A DNA stretch of 64,000 bases from Aldehydirespirator sp965221605 (GCA_965221605.1 CBDCSK010000013.1:62001-126000); one strand, 5' to 3'; numbered from the stretch's first letter, positions 43,204 to 51,519 are shown. The notes: generated by a model not told the origin, from the sequence alone. Program-made: numbers and translations.

Positions 43204-44364
43204 TCAGTCGGTGGAGTAGGGACCTTTCTCGCGCCAGACCTGGCCGGTGGAGCAGTGCAGCCCGCCGCCCTCCTTCATGAACTCCGAGTAGGGGACCTCG
43301 ACGACCTCGACGCCCGCGGCCCGCACCTTGGCGATGCTCTCGGTGGCCTCGGCGTGCATCACCACCAGCCCCGGTTCGAGGGGCAGGATGTTGGCCGGCG
43401 CGAACTGGGCCTGCTCGGAGTGCTCGACCTCGACGATGGTGTAGCCCCGCTTGCGGAGCCACTCCAGCGTGGCGAAGTCCAGCCCCGGCGAGTAGGTGAC
43501 CACCTTGCGCAGGTCCAGCGGCGCGATGTACAGGTCGGGGTGGTGGCCCACGCCGCTGGGCGCGTCGTAGTACTTGGCCCCGGGGAACTCGATGTGCAGG
43601 AAGGTCATGTCCTCGACGTCGAGGCCGGCCGAGCGGGCTATCACCGGCTTCATCTGCTCCAGGCCCTCGTCGTTGAACGCCATGCCGTTGCCCGACACGA
43701 ACACGTCCTCGGCCAGGAAGTGGCAGGGCCCGATCTCGAAGATGCCCGTCCCGGTGACCGCGCACAGCACGGGCACGCCCAGGCGGGTCCACGCCCACAG
43801 GGCCAGGTACTCGGCCCGGCCGTAGGCCAGGGGCTGGACCCCCCGCTTGGGCAGCACCGACCCGCCCCGCAGCACGAACAGCTCGGCCGCGGCCCAGGTG
43901 CTCTTGGCCGGACCGAACGCGCTGACCGGCGGCTGGGGGAACTCGACGCGGTGCACGGTCACGCCGTGGGCCTCCAGCGCGGCCTCATAGGCCAGGCTCT
44001 GGTCGATCATCTTCGGTATGTCGATGCTGGAGTAAGCGTCGGCCATCTGCGGGAAGTAGGCGGGGTCGAGGTCCTGGTAGGCGAACTTCTCGGCCTCGGT
44101 GATCTCGGTGAGCACCACCTCGCGCAGCTTGCCGATCCCGTTCTTGCCGCACTCGCGGCCCCACACCTTGGGGTAGATCTCCAGGTGGTCGATGTTGTGC
44201 CACACGTCGGTGGTGGGCCGCTGGCCCTTGATGTACCCCGGCATCTGCTCCAGGGAGAACTCGCCGTCCCGCAGCCGCTGCTGGGTGTCGGCGATCCTGT
44301 CCGCATAGACCGGCGCCATGGGCGGCATGGTCGGCACGTCCGACCCGACTACGTCGATGGTCAT
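43204..44364 (-). CDS. Pentein-superfamily (amidinotransferase/deiminase-like) hydrolase, paralogue 1
   Basis: 386 residues. The C-terminal nucleophile Cys is in GGGLHCST, as in agmatine/arginine deiminases and amidinotransferases, and the catalytic His-x-Asp is in HHPDLYIAPLD. The pentein strand motif EIGPCHFLAEDVFVSG stands in the EGGD position. The N-terminal 60 residues (ADRIADTQQ... MPGYIKGQ...WHNIDHLEIYP) are shared with its paralogue and unfamiliar elsewhere. Members act on guanidine, amidine or ureide carbons. ATG 44364 has GAAGGGAAG upstream. It is fourth in the seven-gene operon. Confidence 0.82.
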   Translation of the reverse strand: MTIDVVGSDVPTMPPMAPVYADRIADTQQRLRDGEFSLEQMPGYIKGQRPTTDVWHNIDHLEIYPKVWGRECGKNGIGKLREVVLTEITEAEKFAYQDLDPAYFPQMADAYSSIDIPKMIDQSLAYEAALEAHGVTVHRVEFPQPPVSAFGPAKSTWAAAELFVLRGGSVLPKRGVQPLAYGRAEYLALWAWTRLGVPVLCAVTGTGIFEIGPCHFLAEDVFVSGNGMAFNDEGLEQMKPVIARSAGLDVEDMTFLHIEFPGAKYYDAPSGVGHHPDLYIAPLDLRKVVTYSPGLDFATLEWLRKRGYTIVEVEHSEQAQFAPANILPLEPGLVVMHAEATESIAKVRAAGVEVVEVPYSEFMKEGGGLHCSTGQVWREKGPYSTD

Positions 44365-44390
44365 TTGGCTTCCCTTCTTCGATCCGTTCT

Positions 44391-45140
44391 CTAGAAGATC
44401 CCGCCGGTCACCGCGAGCGACTCGGCGGTGATGCACGACGACAGGTCCGAGGCCAGGAACACCACCGCGTCGGCCACGTCGCCGGGCTGCACGAGCCGGC
44501 CCAGCGCGGTGCGGCTCAGGATCCTCTGCTCGACGTCCTCGAGCGTGATCCCGTAGCGGCGGGCGTCGCGGGCCATGGTGTCGGTGTTCATCTGCGACTC
44601 GACCGCGCCCGGGCACACCGCGTTCACCCTGATGTTGGACGGTCCGACCTCGCGGGCCAGCGACTGGGTGAGGCCGATCACGCCGAACTTGGAGGCGCAG
44701 TAGCTGGCGAAGTCGGGCTCGCCCTTGAGGCCCCCGATCGAGGAGATGTTGACGATGCTGCCCCCGCCGGTGGCCGCCATCGGGCCGACGAAGGCCCGGC
44801 AGCACAGGTAGACGCCGGTGAGGTTCACGTCGAGCGTCTCCTGCCACTGGTCGGGGTCGAGGTCGGCGACCGAGCCGAAGCGGGCCACCGCGGCCGTGTT
44901 GGCCAGCACGTTCACCGATCCTGCCGCGGCTGCGTCCTCGGCCGCGGCCGTGACCGCGTCGCGGTCGGTTACGTCGACCTCCCGCACGCCGACCCCGCCG
45001 GCCTCGACCCGCGACAGCGCGGCGGCCGAGGCGTCCCACACCTCGACGGCGGCGCCGTGGTCGTGCAGCCTGCGGGCCACGACGCGGCCGATGTCGCCCG
45101 CGCCGGTGACCACGGCGTTGCGGCCCTCCAGGAGGCTCAT
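44391..45140 (-). CDS. Short-chain dehydrogenase/reductase
   Basis: 249 residues, a classical SDR: TGAGDIGRVVAR loop, LANTAAV in the NNAG position, Ser in NISSIGG, YCASK, and NAVCPGAVESQM. It oxidises or reduces a hydroxyl/keto group with NAD(P). Its ATG overlaps the stop of the upstream LLM gene (ATGA), tying the two steps. Third gene of the reverse operon. Confidence 0.94.
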   Translation of the reverse strand: MSLLEGRNAVVTGAGDIGRVVARRLHDHGAAVEVWDASAAALSRVEAGGVGVREVDVTDRDAVTAAAEDAAAAGSVNVLANTAAVARFGSVADLDPDQWQETLDVNLTGVYLCCRAFVGPMAATGGGSIVNISSIGGLKGEPDFASYCASKFGVIGLTQSLAREVGPSNIRVNAVCPGAVESQMNTDTMARDARRYGITLEDVEQRILSRTALGRLVQPGDVADAVVFLASDLSSCITAESLAVTGGIF

Positions 45141-46234
45141 CCCGCGGCCGCTACCTGGGTTCCGGCTGCCTGGATTCCGACGACCTGGGGGACGACCTCG
45201 CCCATGAACAGCTCGTGGGAGTGGCGGACCTGCTCCCAGCTGAGCTCGCCGAACGCGAACTCGCCGAGGAACACGTTCACGCCGAGGCGCTCCTGCAGGC
45301 GCCTGATCTTGGCGGCCACGGTGTCGGGGCTGCCGTGGAAGAACTTGAGGCCCTCGGCGGAGCCGTCCATGTCGGCCCGGATGGCGGCCAGCCGGCCCAG
45401 CGACGCGGTGGTGGCCTGCTTGACCGCGGAGTCGCCCGCCCGGCGGGAGCGCCGCCGCTCGTCCTCGAACAGCGCCAGCTGGCGCAGGAAGTGGTCGTAC
45501 ATGAGCTCTTCGGCCTCGGCGTCGGTCTCGGCCACCAGGGTCGAGGCCAGGTAGGTGATCGGGCGGCGGTCCTGGGGGATGCCGGCCTCGTCGCAGCCCC
45601 GGTGGTACTCGCGGAACACCACCTCGTAGAGGTCCATCCCGACCACGCCGAACCCGCCGATGCCGTAGCCGAGCTGGCCGTACTCGTAGCCCTTCTGGGG
45701 TGTGTTGGTGGGCACCCAGATCGGCGGGTGGGGGCGTTGCAGCGGCCGCCAGGGCAGGTCGACGTCGATGTACTGCCAGAAGTCGCCCATGAACGAGAAC
45801 GGGCCGTCGGCGTTGAGCCCCTTGATCACGATCTCGAGGCCCTCGTTGAACCGGGCCACGTCGCTGTGGGTGTTGATGCCGTAGGCGATGTGCTCGTGGG
45901 GGGTGATGCCGCGGCCGAGCCCGATCTCGAGGCGACCGCCCGACATGTGGTCGAGGATGATCATCTCCTCCACCACCCGAAGCGGCTGGCTGATGGGCAG
46001 CAGGATCACCATGGGGCCGAAGCGCATGCGCTGGGAGTTCTGGGCCACCACCGTCAGCGAGACCGGCTGCGACGGCGCCATCGAGAACCGTCCGGTGAAG
46101 TGGTGCTCGGTGGTGAAGAAGTAGTCGTAGCCGAGCTCGTCGCAGAGGCGCACCTCGGCCGCGAACTCGTCGAGGCGCTGCTTGGGGCTGGCCGTCTCCT
46201 TCTCCGCGACGTGGCTGAACACGGCGAACTTCAT
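45137..46234 (-). CDS. LLM-class flavin-dependent monooxygenase
   Basis: 365 residues of the bacterial-luciferase branch: TEHHF, MRFGPMVILLPISQPLRVVEE, SGGRLEIGLGRGITPHEH, FGVVGMDLYE and GSPDTVAAKIRRLQE at the end. These are FMNH2/O2-using monooxygenases, a different branch from the F420-like enzymes at 20391 and 21959. It is second in the operon, between the two pentein genes, and translationally coupled to the SDR. RutA, the pyrimidine ring-opening enzyme, is a flavin monooxygenase of the same superfamily, so ring oxidation is a reasonable guess. Confidence 0.92.
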   Translation of the reverse strand: MKFAVFSHVAEKETASPKQRLDEFAAEVRLCDELGYDYFFTTEHHFTGRFSMAPSQPVSLTVVAQNSQRMRFGPMVILLPISQPLRVVEEMIILDHMSGGRLEIGLGRGITPHEHIAYGINTHSDVARFNEGLEIVIKGLNADGPFSFMGDFWQYIDVDLPWRPLQRPHPPIWVPTNTPQKGYEYGQLGYGIGGFGVVGMDLYEVVFREYHRGCDEAGIPQDRRPITYLASTLVAETDAEAEELMYDHFLRQLALFEDERRRSRRAGDSAVKQATTASLGRLAAIRADMDGSAEGLKFFHGSPDTVAAKIRRLQERLGVNVFLGEFAFGELSWEQVRHSHELFMGEVVPQVVGIQAAGTQVAAAG

Positions 46235-46292
46235 GGTTGTGGCCTTCCGAGCGTCGTCGCGGGGGTCGTCGCGGGCGTTGGCGGGGCGCCGG

Positions 46293-47447
46293 TCATGACG
46301 GCCGGTCGGTGGAGTAGGGGCCCTTGTCCCGCAACAGCCGCAGGGTGGAGCAGTGCAGGCCGCCGCCGATGCGCAGGAACTCCGAGTACGGCGTCTCGAT
46401 GACCTCCACTCCGGCCTTGCGCACCGCGGCCACCGCGTCGGGTGCCTCGGAGTGCATCACCACCAGGCCGGGCTCGATCAGCATCACGTTGGCCGGCGCG
46501 AACAGCCGCTGCTCCTCGATGTCGACGGTCACGATCTTGTAGCCCCGCTTGCGGAGCCACTCGTAGGTCCGGAAGTCGAGGCCGGGCGGGTAGCAGATCA
46601 CCTTGTCGACGTCGAGGGCGCACACCGACATGTCGGGGTGGTGCGACTGCCCGGTGCGGGGGTTGAAGTAGATGTTGCCCGGGAAGTTGATGGCCAGCGT
46701 GGTCATGTCGGAGGCGTCCATGCCCGAGGACTTGGCCACCGCCGACACCAGCTGCTCCAGGCCCGAGGCGTTGTAGGCGAGGCCCCGGCCGGCCACGAAC
46801 ACGTCCTCGGCCAGCCAGTGGCACGGCCCGGCCTCGCACACGCCGGTGCCGGTGATGGTGGCCACCACCGGTATGCCCAGGCAGGCGAAGGCCCACAGCG
46901 CCAGGTACTCGGCCCGGCCGGTGCCGAACGGGCTGATGGCCACCTTCTCGACGATCGAGCCTCCCCGCACCACCAGCAGCTCGTTGCCGGCCCAAGTGCC
47001 CCGCATCGGCCCGAACGCGCCCACCGCGGGCTGGGGGAAGTCGATCCGGTGCACCACCACGCCGGCCTGCTCCAGCTTGTCCTGGTATTCGAGGCTCTGG
47101 TCCCTCATCCGCCCTATGTCCAGGTCGTCGTGGCTGAGTCCCATCGTGGGGAAGTACTCGGGGTCGTCGTCGTAGAGGGGGAAGCGCTCGGACTCGGTGA
47201 TGTTGATCAGAGCCACCTCGCGCAGCCGACCGATGCCGTTGGCCCCGCACTCGCGGCCGTAGATCCTCGGGTAGATGTCGAGGTAGTCCATTTGGTGCCA
47301 GGTGTCCACGCTCGGTGGCTGGCCGGCGACGTAGCCGGGCATGCCCTCCAGCGTGAAGCCGCCCGATGCCAACTCGGCCTGGGTCTCGGCGATGCGGTCG
47401 GCCCAAACCTGCGGGAGGGGCGGGGTCTTAGGAACGGATGAGGCCAT
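46293..47447 (-). CDS. Pentein-superfamily hydrolase, paralogue 2
   Basis: 384 residues, colinear with the protein at 43204-44364. GGGLHCST with the nucleophile Cys, SHHPDMSVCALD with the catalytic His-x-Asp, and CEAGPCHWLAEDVFVAG are all conserved. The shared N-terminus (WADRIAETQAELASGGFTLEGMPGYV...) defines an unfamiliar pentein subfamily. Two copies in one operon suggest successive cuts, different substrates or a heteromer. It is the first gene of the seven-gene operon; operator site 5 lies 64 bp upstream of its ATG. Confidence 0.82.
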   Translation of the reverse strand: MASSVPKTPPLPQVWADRIAETQAELASGGFTLEGMPGYVAGQPPSVDTWHQMDYLDIYPRIYGRECGANGIGRLREVALINITESERFPLYDDDPEYFPTMGLSHDDLDIGRMRDQSLEYQDKLEQAGVVVHRIDFPQPAVGAFGPMRGTWAGNELLVVRGGSIVEKVAISPFGTGRAEYLALWAFACLGIPVVATITGTGVCEAGPCHWLAEDVFVAGRGLAYNASGLEQLVSAVAKSSGMDASDMTTLAINFPGNIYFNPRTGQSHHPDMSVCALDVDKVICYPPGLDFRTYEWLRKRGYKIVTVDIEEQRLFAPANVMLIEPGLVVMHSEAPDAVAAVRKAGVEVIETPYSEFLRIGGGLHCSTLRLLRDKGPYSTDRPS

Positions 47448-47506
47448 GAGCTCTCCCAGGTGTCGTTTCCGGCCCTCGCGGGGGCTCGGTACCCGCTCCG
47501 GAGCCT

Positions 47507-47521
47507 AAACGTCGGACACTT
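47507..47521. promoter_or_regulatory. FadR-type operator, site 5
   Basis: AAAC-GTCGGAC-ACTT with the core at 47511-47517, just upstream of the seven-gene reverse operon that starts at 47447. It matches the shared consensus at both half-sites. Confidence 0.6.
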
Positions 47522-47607
47522 TAGTGGTCAAAGCCGCTTCGCCGCTCCCGGCTCAGCCGGGGCACCGTTGCCGGCGCCACCTCGACCGCTGTGACCGTAG
47601 AGCCTGT

Positions 47608-48018
47608 TCAGGAGTGCTCCGGCGCCGCCGAGGGCACGAACACCTGCGCTCTGGCGCCGTCGATGATGCTCCGGTCCTCGACCATCATCCGCTGGTCGAA
47701 CGTCACCAGCACTCCGCCGTCCGTCTCCTCGGAGGAGGCGGTCTCAGCTGTGCAGCGGACCGTCTCACCGACTGACACCATCGACTTGAGACGGAAGTCG
47801 AGAGTGCGGAGGAAGGCGCCGGGTCCCAGATGGTCCAGAAGTTGCCTTGCCAGCAGGGCGCCGAGCATCTGACCGTCCACGACCGGAGAATCGAGTCCCC
47901 TGTCGGCTGTATATGCGGGGTCGTAGTGAAGCCGGTGCCAGTCCCATGTGGCGCCTGCGTAGGCGACCGCGTCGATCAGTCCGATCGTCTGCGCCAACTC
48001 CGGGGGGTTCTCCATCAT
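47608..48018 (-). CDS. MaoC-like hot-dog dehydratase, short form
   Basis: 136 residues, a single hot-dog domain with the hydratase motif WDWHRLHYDPAYTADRG (Asp and His positions of R-specific enoyl-CoA hydratases) and VVDGQMLGALLARQL. Its ATG overlaps the stop of the neighbouring MaoC-like gene (ATGA). In actinobacteria two such half-size proteins often pair as a heteromeric hydratase. Probable hydration of an enoyl-CoA made by the pathway. Confidence 0.85.
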   Translation of the reverse strand: MMENPPELAQTIGLIDAVAYAGATWDWHRLHYDPAYTADRGLDSPVVDGQMLGALLARQLLDHLGPGAFLRTLDFRLKSMVSVGETVRCTAETASSEETDGGVLVTFDQRMMVEDRSIIDGARAQVFVPSAAPEHS

Positions 48019-48518
48019 GGACCCGGCCCGATCTCTTGGAGAATGATCGTCTCCGTGTTACGGGCCAGCCGGCGGCCGTCCTGGTCCGAATAGACCGCTT
48101 CGGACGTCACCAGCAGCATCGCGGCTCCCCGCGAAGAGGTGCGCTCGACGATGTCGACGACTCGCCAGGTGGCCGTGATCCGGTGGAACGGGTAGACGGG
48201 AGCGAAGAACTCATAGGAGTTGCCGCCCCGCAGCAGCCTCGTGCCGGGCACATCCAAGTCCCAGGAGTGTCCGATGTAGCCGTCGGGGTCCGGCGATCTG
48301 GCCATGTACTGGTTCGACTCGCAAACGAGCGTCGGTGGGGCGACGACATCGGTGTAGCCCGCACTGCGGGCGTGCTCGACATCGGTCCGCAGCGGATTGT
48401 CGTCTCCGATGGCCAGGGCGAAGTAGCGGATCGCGGCCCTGCCGAGCTCCTCCGGCGCCGTGTAGGAGGCCTCGCGCCCGATCTGGGCCTTCACGGCGTC
48501 GGTCAGCAGCTTTCCCAT
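48015..48518 (-). CDS. MaoC N-terminal-type (FAS1-like) dehydratase subunit
   Basis: 167 residues with a hot-dog fold starting at about residue 15. Visible segments are YTAPEELGRAAIRYFALAIGDDNP, VAPPTLVCES and RLLRGGNSYEFFAPVYPFHRI, typical of the substrate-binding partner of two-subunit MaoC hydratases. The catalytic Asp/His pair is in the other subunit. ATG 48518 shares one base with the triple-RidA stop (TGATG) and the gene ends inside the next start, so all three are tightly coupled. Confidence 0.85.
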   Translation of the reverse strand: MGKLLTDAVKAQIGREASYTAPEELGRAAIRYFALAIGDDNPLRTDVEHARSAGYTDVVAPPTLVCESNQYMARSPDPDGYIGHSWDLDVPGTRLLRGGNSYEFFAPVYPFHRITATWRVVDIVERTSSRGAAMLLVTSEAVYSDQDGRRLARNTETIILQEIGPGP

Positions 48519-49738
48519 CAGCTGAGAACGGCCGAGGCGTCGACTTCGAGTTCGAACTCCGGCCGCAGCAACCCGGCACACACCACACCGGTGGACGCCG
48601 GATAGGGGGTCGACAAGAGCCCGGCCCTGACCGGCGCGGTGTCGCGATACCCGGCCAGACCGGCCTCGGTCACGTATTCCACAGTGCGCACGAGGCTGCC
48701 CGGGTGGCCTCCGGCGGCTCTTACGACTTTGAGGACGTTGCCGTAGACGAACTCGGCCTGGGCGACAATGTCGCCGGGGTGGACCGCCCGCTGCGTGACC
48801 GGGTCCAGCGCCGCCAGACCCGACAGGAAGAGCGCGTCGCCGGCGCGCACCGCTGGGCTGTATGTCAGCTTCTCGTAACGGTCCCAACCGGGGTTGACGG
48901 CGCGCGGAAGGGCGCGTGAGGCGATGCAGTCCACCTGCAACAGCGCGCCGGGATGGGCCACACGGTCGGTGACTATTCCCGCGGCCGCCGGATAGACGGG
49001 CCCGAGGCGGTCGCGGCGCACGCGTCCGGTCAACTTGTAGTCCGCCACGCCTCTCACGGAGATGTAGTCGAGGGTTTTGACCAGATGGGCGGGATTCATT
49101 TCGGCCGCGGCGAGCACTCTCTCAACATTGTCGTAGATCTGTTCGGCCTGGGCGTCGATGCCGCCGTCGACCAGTACGCCGCGGCGATCGACGGGCAGCA
49201 CCGACGACAGGTAGACGACATCGCCGGCTGCCGCCGACAGCCTGCGAGCGGGCGTGGCCGCGCCTCCATCCCCGGATGGCGCAAGGTCGCCGGGCGCATC
49301 CCCCGAAGCCGCCGATGCCTCGAACCGGGGGGCGGCCCGTGCCGTGACCTCGATCTCCACGAGGGCGTTGCGGCGCAGGAGCCGGCTGACGATCACGGTG
49401 CTGACAGCCGGACGGGCCTCCCGGAGGGCCTCGGCCCGCACACCCTCGATCTCCGGGTAGCGGTCGGCGGCCTCGGCCGTCACGTACTCGACTACATGCG
49501 CGACACTGGCGGGGCCCAGCCCGCAGGCCTCGAGAAGCGTGCCGATCTTCTCGTAGGCAGTCCGGCACTGCTCAGCTACGCCGCCGCGAACGACCACTCG
49601 CCCCTCTTTCGCGTCATAGCACGAGGCTGAATGCCCGGACAGGAAGACATCGGCGCCTGCCGTCAGTCCCAGCGAGAAGGTGTACTTCCGGTAGTCGAGC
49701 CAGTCGAAGTGTTCAGGCTCGATGGCTGTCGGCGGCAT
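48518..49738 (-). CDS. Triple RidA-domain fusion protein
   Basis: 406 residues made of three consecutive RidA/YjgF units: about 1-135 (DVFLSGHSA... NALVEIEVTA), about 165-280 (DVVYLSSVLP... ALLQVDCIAS) and about 283-406 (DALFLSGLAA... FELEVDASA). RidA proteins normally form homotrimers with the ligand sites between subunits, so this looks like a covalent trimer. None of the three has the archetypal Arg: the sites read PAVSTV, YPAAAG and YPASTG. A Gly/Ala/Asp linker (about 138-163) joins units 1 and 2. It heads a three-gene operon with two MaoC-like genes, 39 bp from operator site 6. Confidence 0.88.
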   Translation of the reverse strand: MPPTAIEPEHFDWLDYRKYTFSLGLTAGADVFLSGHSASCYDAKEGRVVVRGGVAEQCRTAYEKIGTLLEACGLGPASVAHVVEYVTAEAADRYPEIEGVRAEALREARPAVSTVIVSRLLRRNALVEIEVTARAAPRFEASAASGDAPGDLAPSGDGGAATPARRLSAAAGDVVYLSSVLPVDRRGVLVDGGIDAQAEQIYDNVERVLAAAEMNPAHLVKTLDYISVRGVADYKLTGRVRRDRLGPVYPAAAGIVTDRVAHPGALLQVDCIASRALPRAVNPGWDRYEKLTYSPAVRAGDALFLSGLAALDPVTQRAVHPGDIVAQAEFVYGNVLKVVRAAGGHPGSLVRTVEYVTEAGLAGYRDTAPVRAGLLSTPYPASTGVVCAGLLRPEFELEVDASAVLS

Positions 49739-49772
49739 CCCGCTGCTCCGTCTCGGTCTGTGCTGGCATCCT

Positions 49773-49787
49773 AAGTGTCTGATCTTT
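49773..49787. promoter_or_regulatory. FadR-type operator, site 6
   Basis: AAGT-GTCTGAT-CTTT with the core at 49777-49783. It lies between the divergent triple-RidA operon (start 49738) and the acyl-CoA synthetase gene. One half-site base differs from GTCNGAC, but the flanks match sites 3 and 4. Confidence 0.6.
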
Positions 49788-49907
49788 AGGATTCAAGCCG
49801 CGCGGTAACGCGTGTCGCGCTCGTACCGGGCGCAGCCCGCGAGGCAGATCCGCCTCGCCCGAGCCGGACGGTGGTTTTCGATGGCGATTCTCAGCGGCGG
49901 GGCACCC

Positions 49908-51446
49908 ATGAACATCGCCAACGGAATCCGTGAGTTCGCCCGGGCGACGCCCGAAGCCGCCGCGGTCATCGACGGAGACCGCACGCTCACCTACTCGGCC
50001 CTGCACGACCGCTCCAGCCGCGTCGCCAATGCCCTGTTGGGCCGGGGCCTGCAGGCCGGCGACCGCGTCGCCTTCATCTGCGGCAACCGGCTCGAGTACC
50101 CGGAGGTAGCGGCGGGAGTGGCCAAGGCGGGCATGGTCATGGTGCCCATCAATCCGCGCTCGACTGCGAGCGAGGCGGCGTTCATCGTGGGCCATTCGGG
50201 CGCTCGTGCTGTGATCGCCGACGGCGCTTTCGCGGAGACGGCTTCGGCCGCGGCCTCCTCGAGCCAGATGCAGGCGCAGCTGAGCATTGGCAGCACCGCG
50301 GTCGGCGAGTCATACGAGTCTGCACTCGCGGCCAGCCCGGCCGGCGATCCCCGCCTATGGATCGACGAGACCAGCCCGTTCGTAATCGCCTACACATCGG
50401 GCACAACCGGAGCAGCCAAGGGAGTGATGATCAGCCACCGCTCAAGGTGCCTGACATTCTTATGCTCTGCCCTCGAGTGGGGACTCGGGCCAGGACGCCG
50501 GACGATGGCCGTCTCGCCGATGCATCACGGCGGGGGATTCGCCTTCGCCTACGCTGCTCTGCACGCCGGCGGCACCCTGGCGATGCTCGGCGCGTTCGAC
50601 CCGGAGTTGTTCCTCACGCTGGTGGAGCGGCACAGGATCCAGTCGACGTTTCTTGTGCCCACCCATGCCCGCATCATCCGCGACCTCGGGGAGGCATCGA
50701 TCGGGCGATTCGACCTCTCCAGCCTCGAGACCATGTACTTCAATGCGGCCGCCTTCCCCCACGACCTGAAGCTGTGGACATTGAGCGCCTTCCCCGGCGC
50801 GGGACTGCACGAGCTGTACGGATCGACGGAGGCGGCGGTGGTGACGAACTTGCGTCCCGAGGATCAGCGCCGCAAACAGCGGTGCGTCGGGCCGCCCTGG
50901 TTCATGAACGAGGTCCGCCTTCTCGACGCCGACCGCAACCCCGTTCCTGCGGGCACTCCCGGCGAGCTGTTCTCGCGGTCGCCGTTCCTGATGAACGGCT
51001 ACTACCGAGATCCCGACGCGACGGAGGCGGCGACCACCGAGGATGGCTTCTTCTCGGCTGGCGACATAGCGGTGGCCGACGACGAGAACTTCATCTACAT
51101 CGTGGATCGCAAGAAGGATCTGATCATCACCGGCGGCGTGAACGTGTACCCCCGGGAAGTCGAAGAGGTGATCATCGGCCACCGCGCGGTGCGGGATGTG
51201 GCGGTGGTCGGCCTGCCGTCGGACGACTGGGGCGAGGCCGTCACCGCGGTTCTGGTGACGGCGCCGGGCGTCACCGTGCCCGACGACGAACTCGACGCGC
51301 TGTGCCGCAGGCTGCTGTCCAAGCACAAGGTCCCGCGGCGGTACGTGACCGTTGAAGAGCTTCCCCGCAACGCCGCGGGCAAGATCCTCAAACGACGACT
51401 CCGCGAGCAGCTGCTGTCAGTCCCGGCGAGTCCAGAGTCGATGTAG
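49908..51446 (+). CDS. AMP-dependent acyl-CoA synthetase/ligase
   Basis: 512 residues from ATG 49908, which has a GGCGGGG ribosome site; ATG 49881 is an alternative. P-loop YTSGTTGAAKGVM, LHELYGSTEA, AGDIAVADDEN, the hinge RKKDLIITGGVNVYP and the adenylation Lys in NAAGKILKRRL are all present. It activates a carboxylic acid as the CoA thioester, supplying acyl-CoA for the dehydrogenase, hydratases and thiolase encoded nearby. It diverges from the triple-RidA operon across operator site 6. Confidence 0.94.
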   Translation: MNIANGIREFARATPEAAAVIDGDRTLTYSALHDRSSRVANALLGRGLQAGDRVAFICGNRLEYPEVAAGVAKAGMVMVPINPRSTASEAAFIVGHSGARAVIADGAFAETASAAASSSQMQAQLSIGSTAVGESYESALAASPAGDPRLWIDETSPFVIAYTSGTTGAAKGVMISHRSRCLTFLCSALEWGLGPGRRTMAVSPMHHGGGFAFAYAALHAGGTLAMLGAFDPELFLTLVERHRIQSTFLVPTHARIIRDLGEASIGRFDLSSLETMYFNAAAFPHDLKLWTLSAFPGAGLHELYGSTEAAVVTNLRPEDQRRKQRCVGPPWFMNEVRLLDADRNPVPAGTPGELFSRSPFLMNGYYRDPDATEAATTEDGFFSAGDIAVADDENFIYIVDRKKDLIITGGVNVYPREVEEVIIGHRAVRDVAVVGLPSDDWGEAVTAVLVTAPGVTVPDDELDALCRRLLSKHKVPRRYVTVEELPRNAAGKILKRRLREQLLSVPASPESM

Positions 51447-51463
51447 AGGCCTGCTCCCCTTGA

Positions 51464-51478
51464 ATACGTCTGACGATT
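51464..51478. promoter_or_regulatory. FadR-type operator, site 7
   Basis: ATAC-GTCTGAC-GATT with the core at 51468-51474, lying 45 bp before the MmgE/PrpD start (51520) that opens the hydantoinase gene group. A possible -10-like GATTGAT follows directly. Confidence 0.55.
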
Positions 51479-51519
51479 GATCTAGCGTCACAGACGATCC
51501 CGACAAAGGAAGGCGGGTC

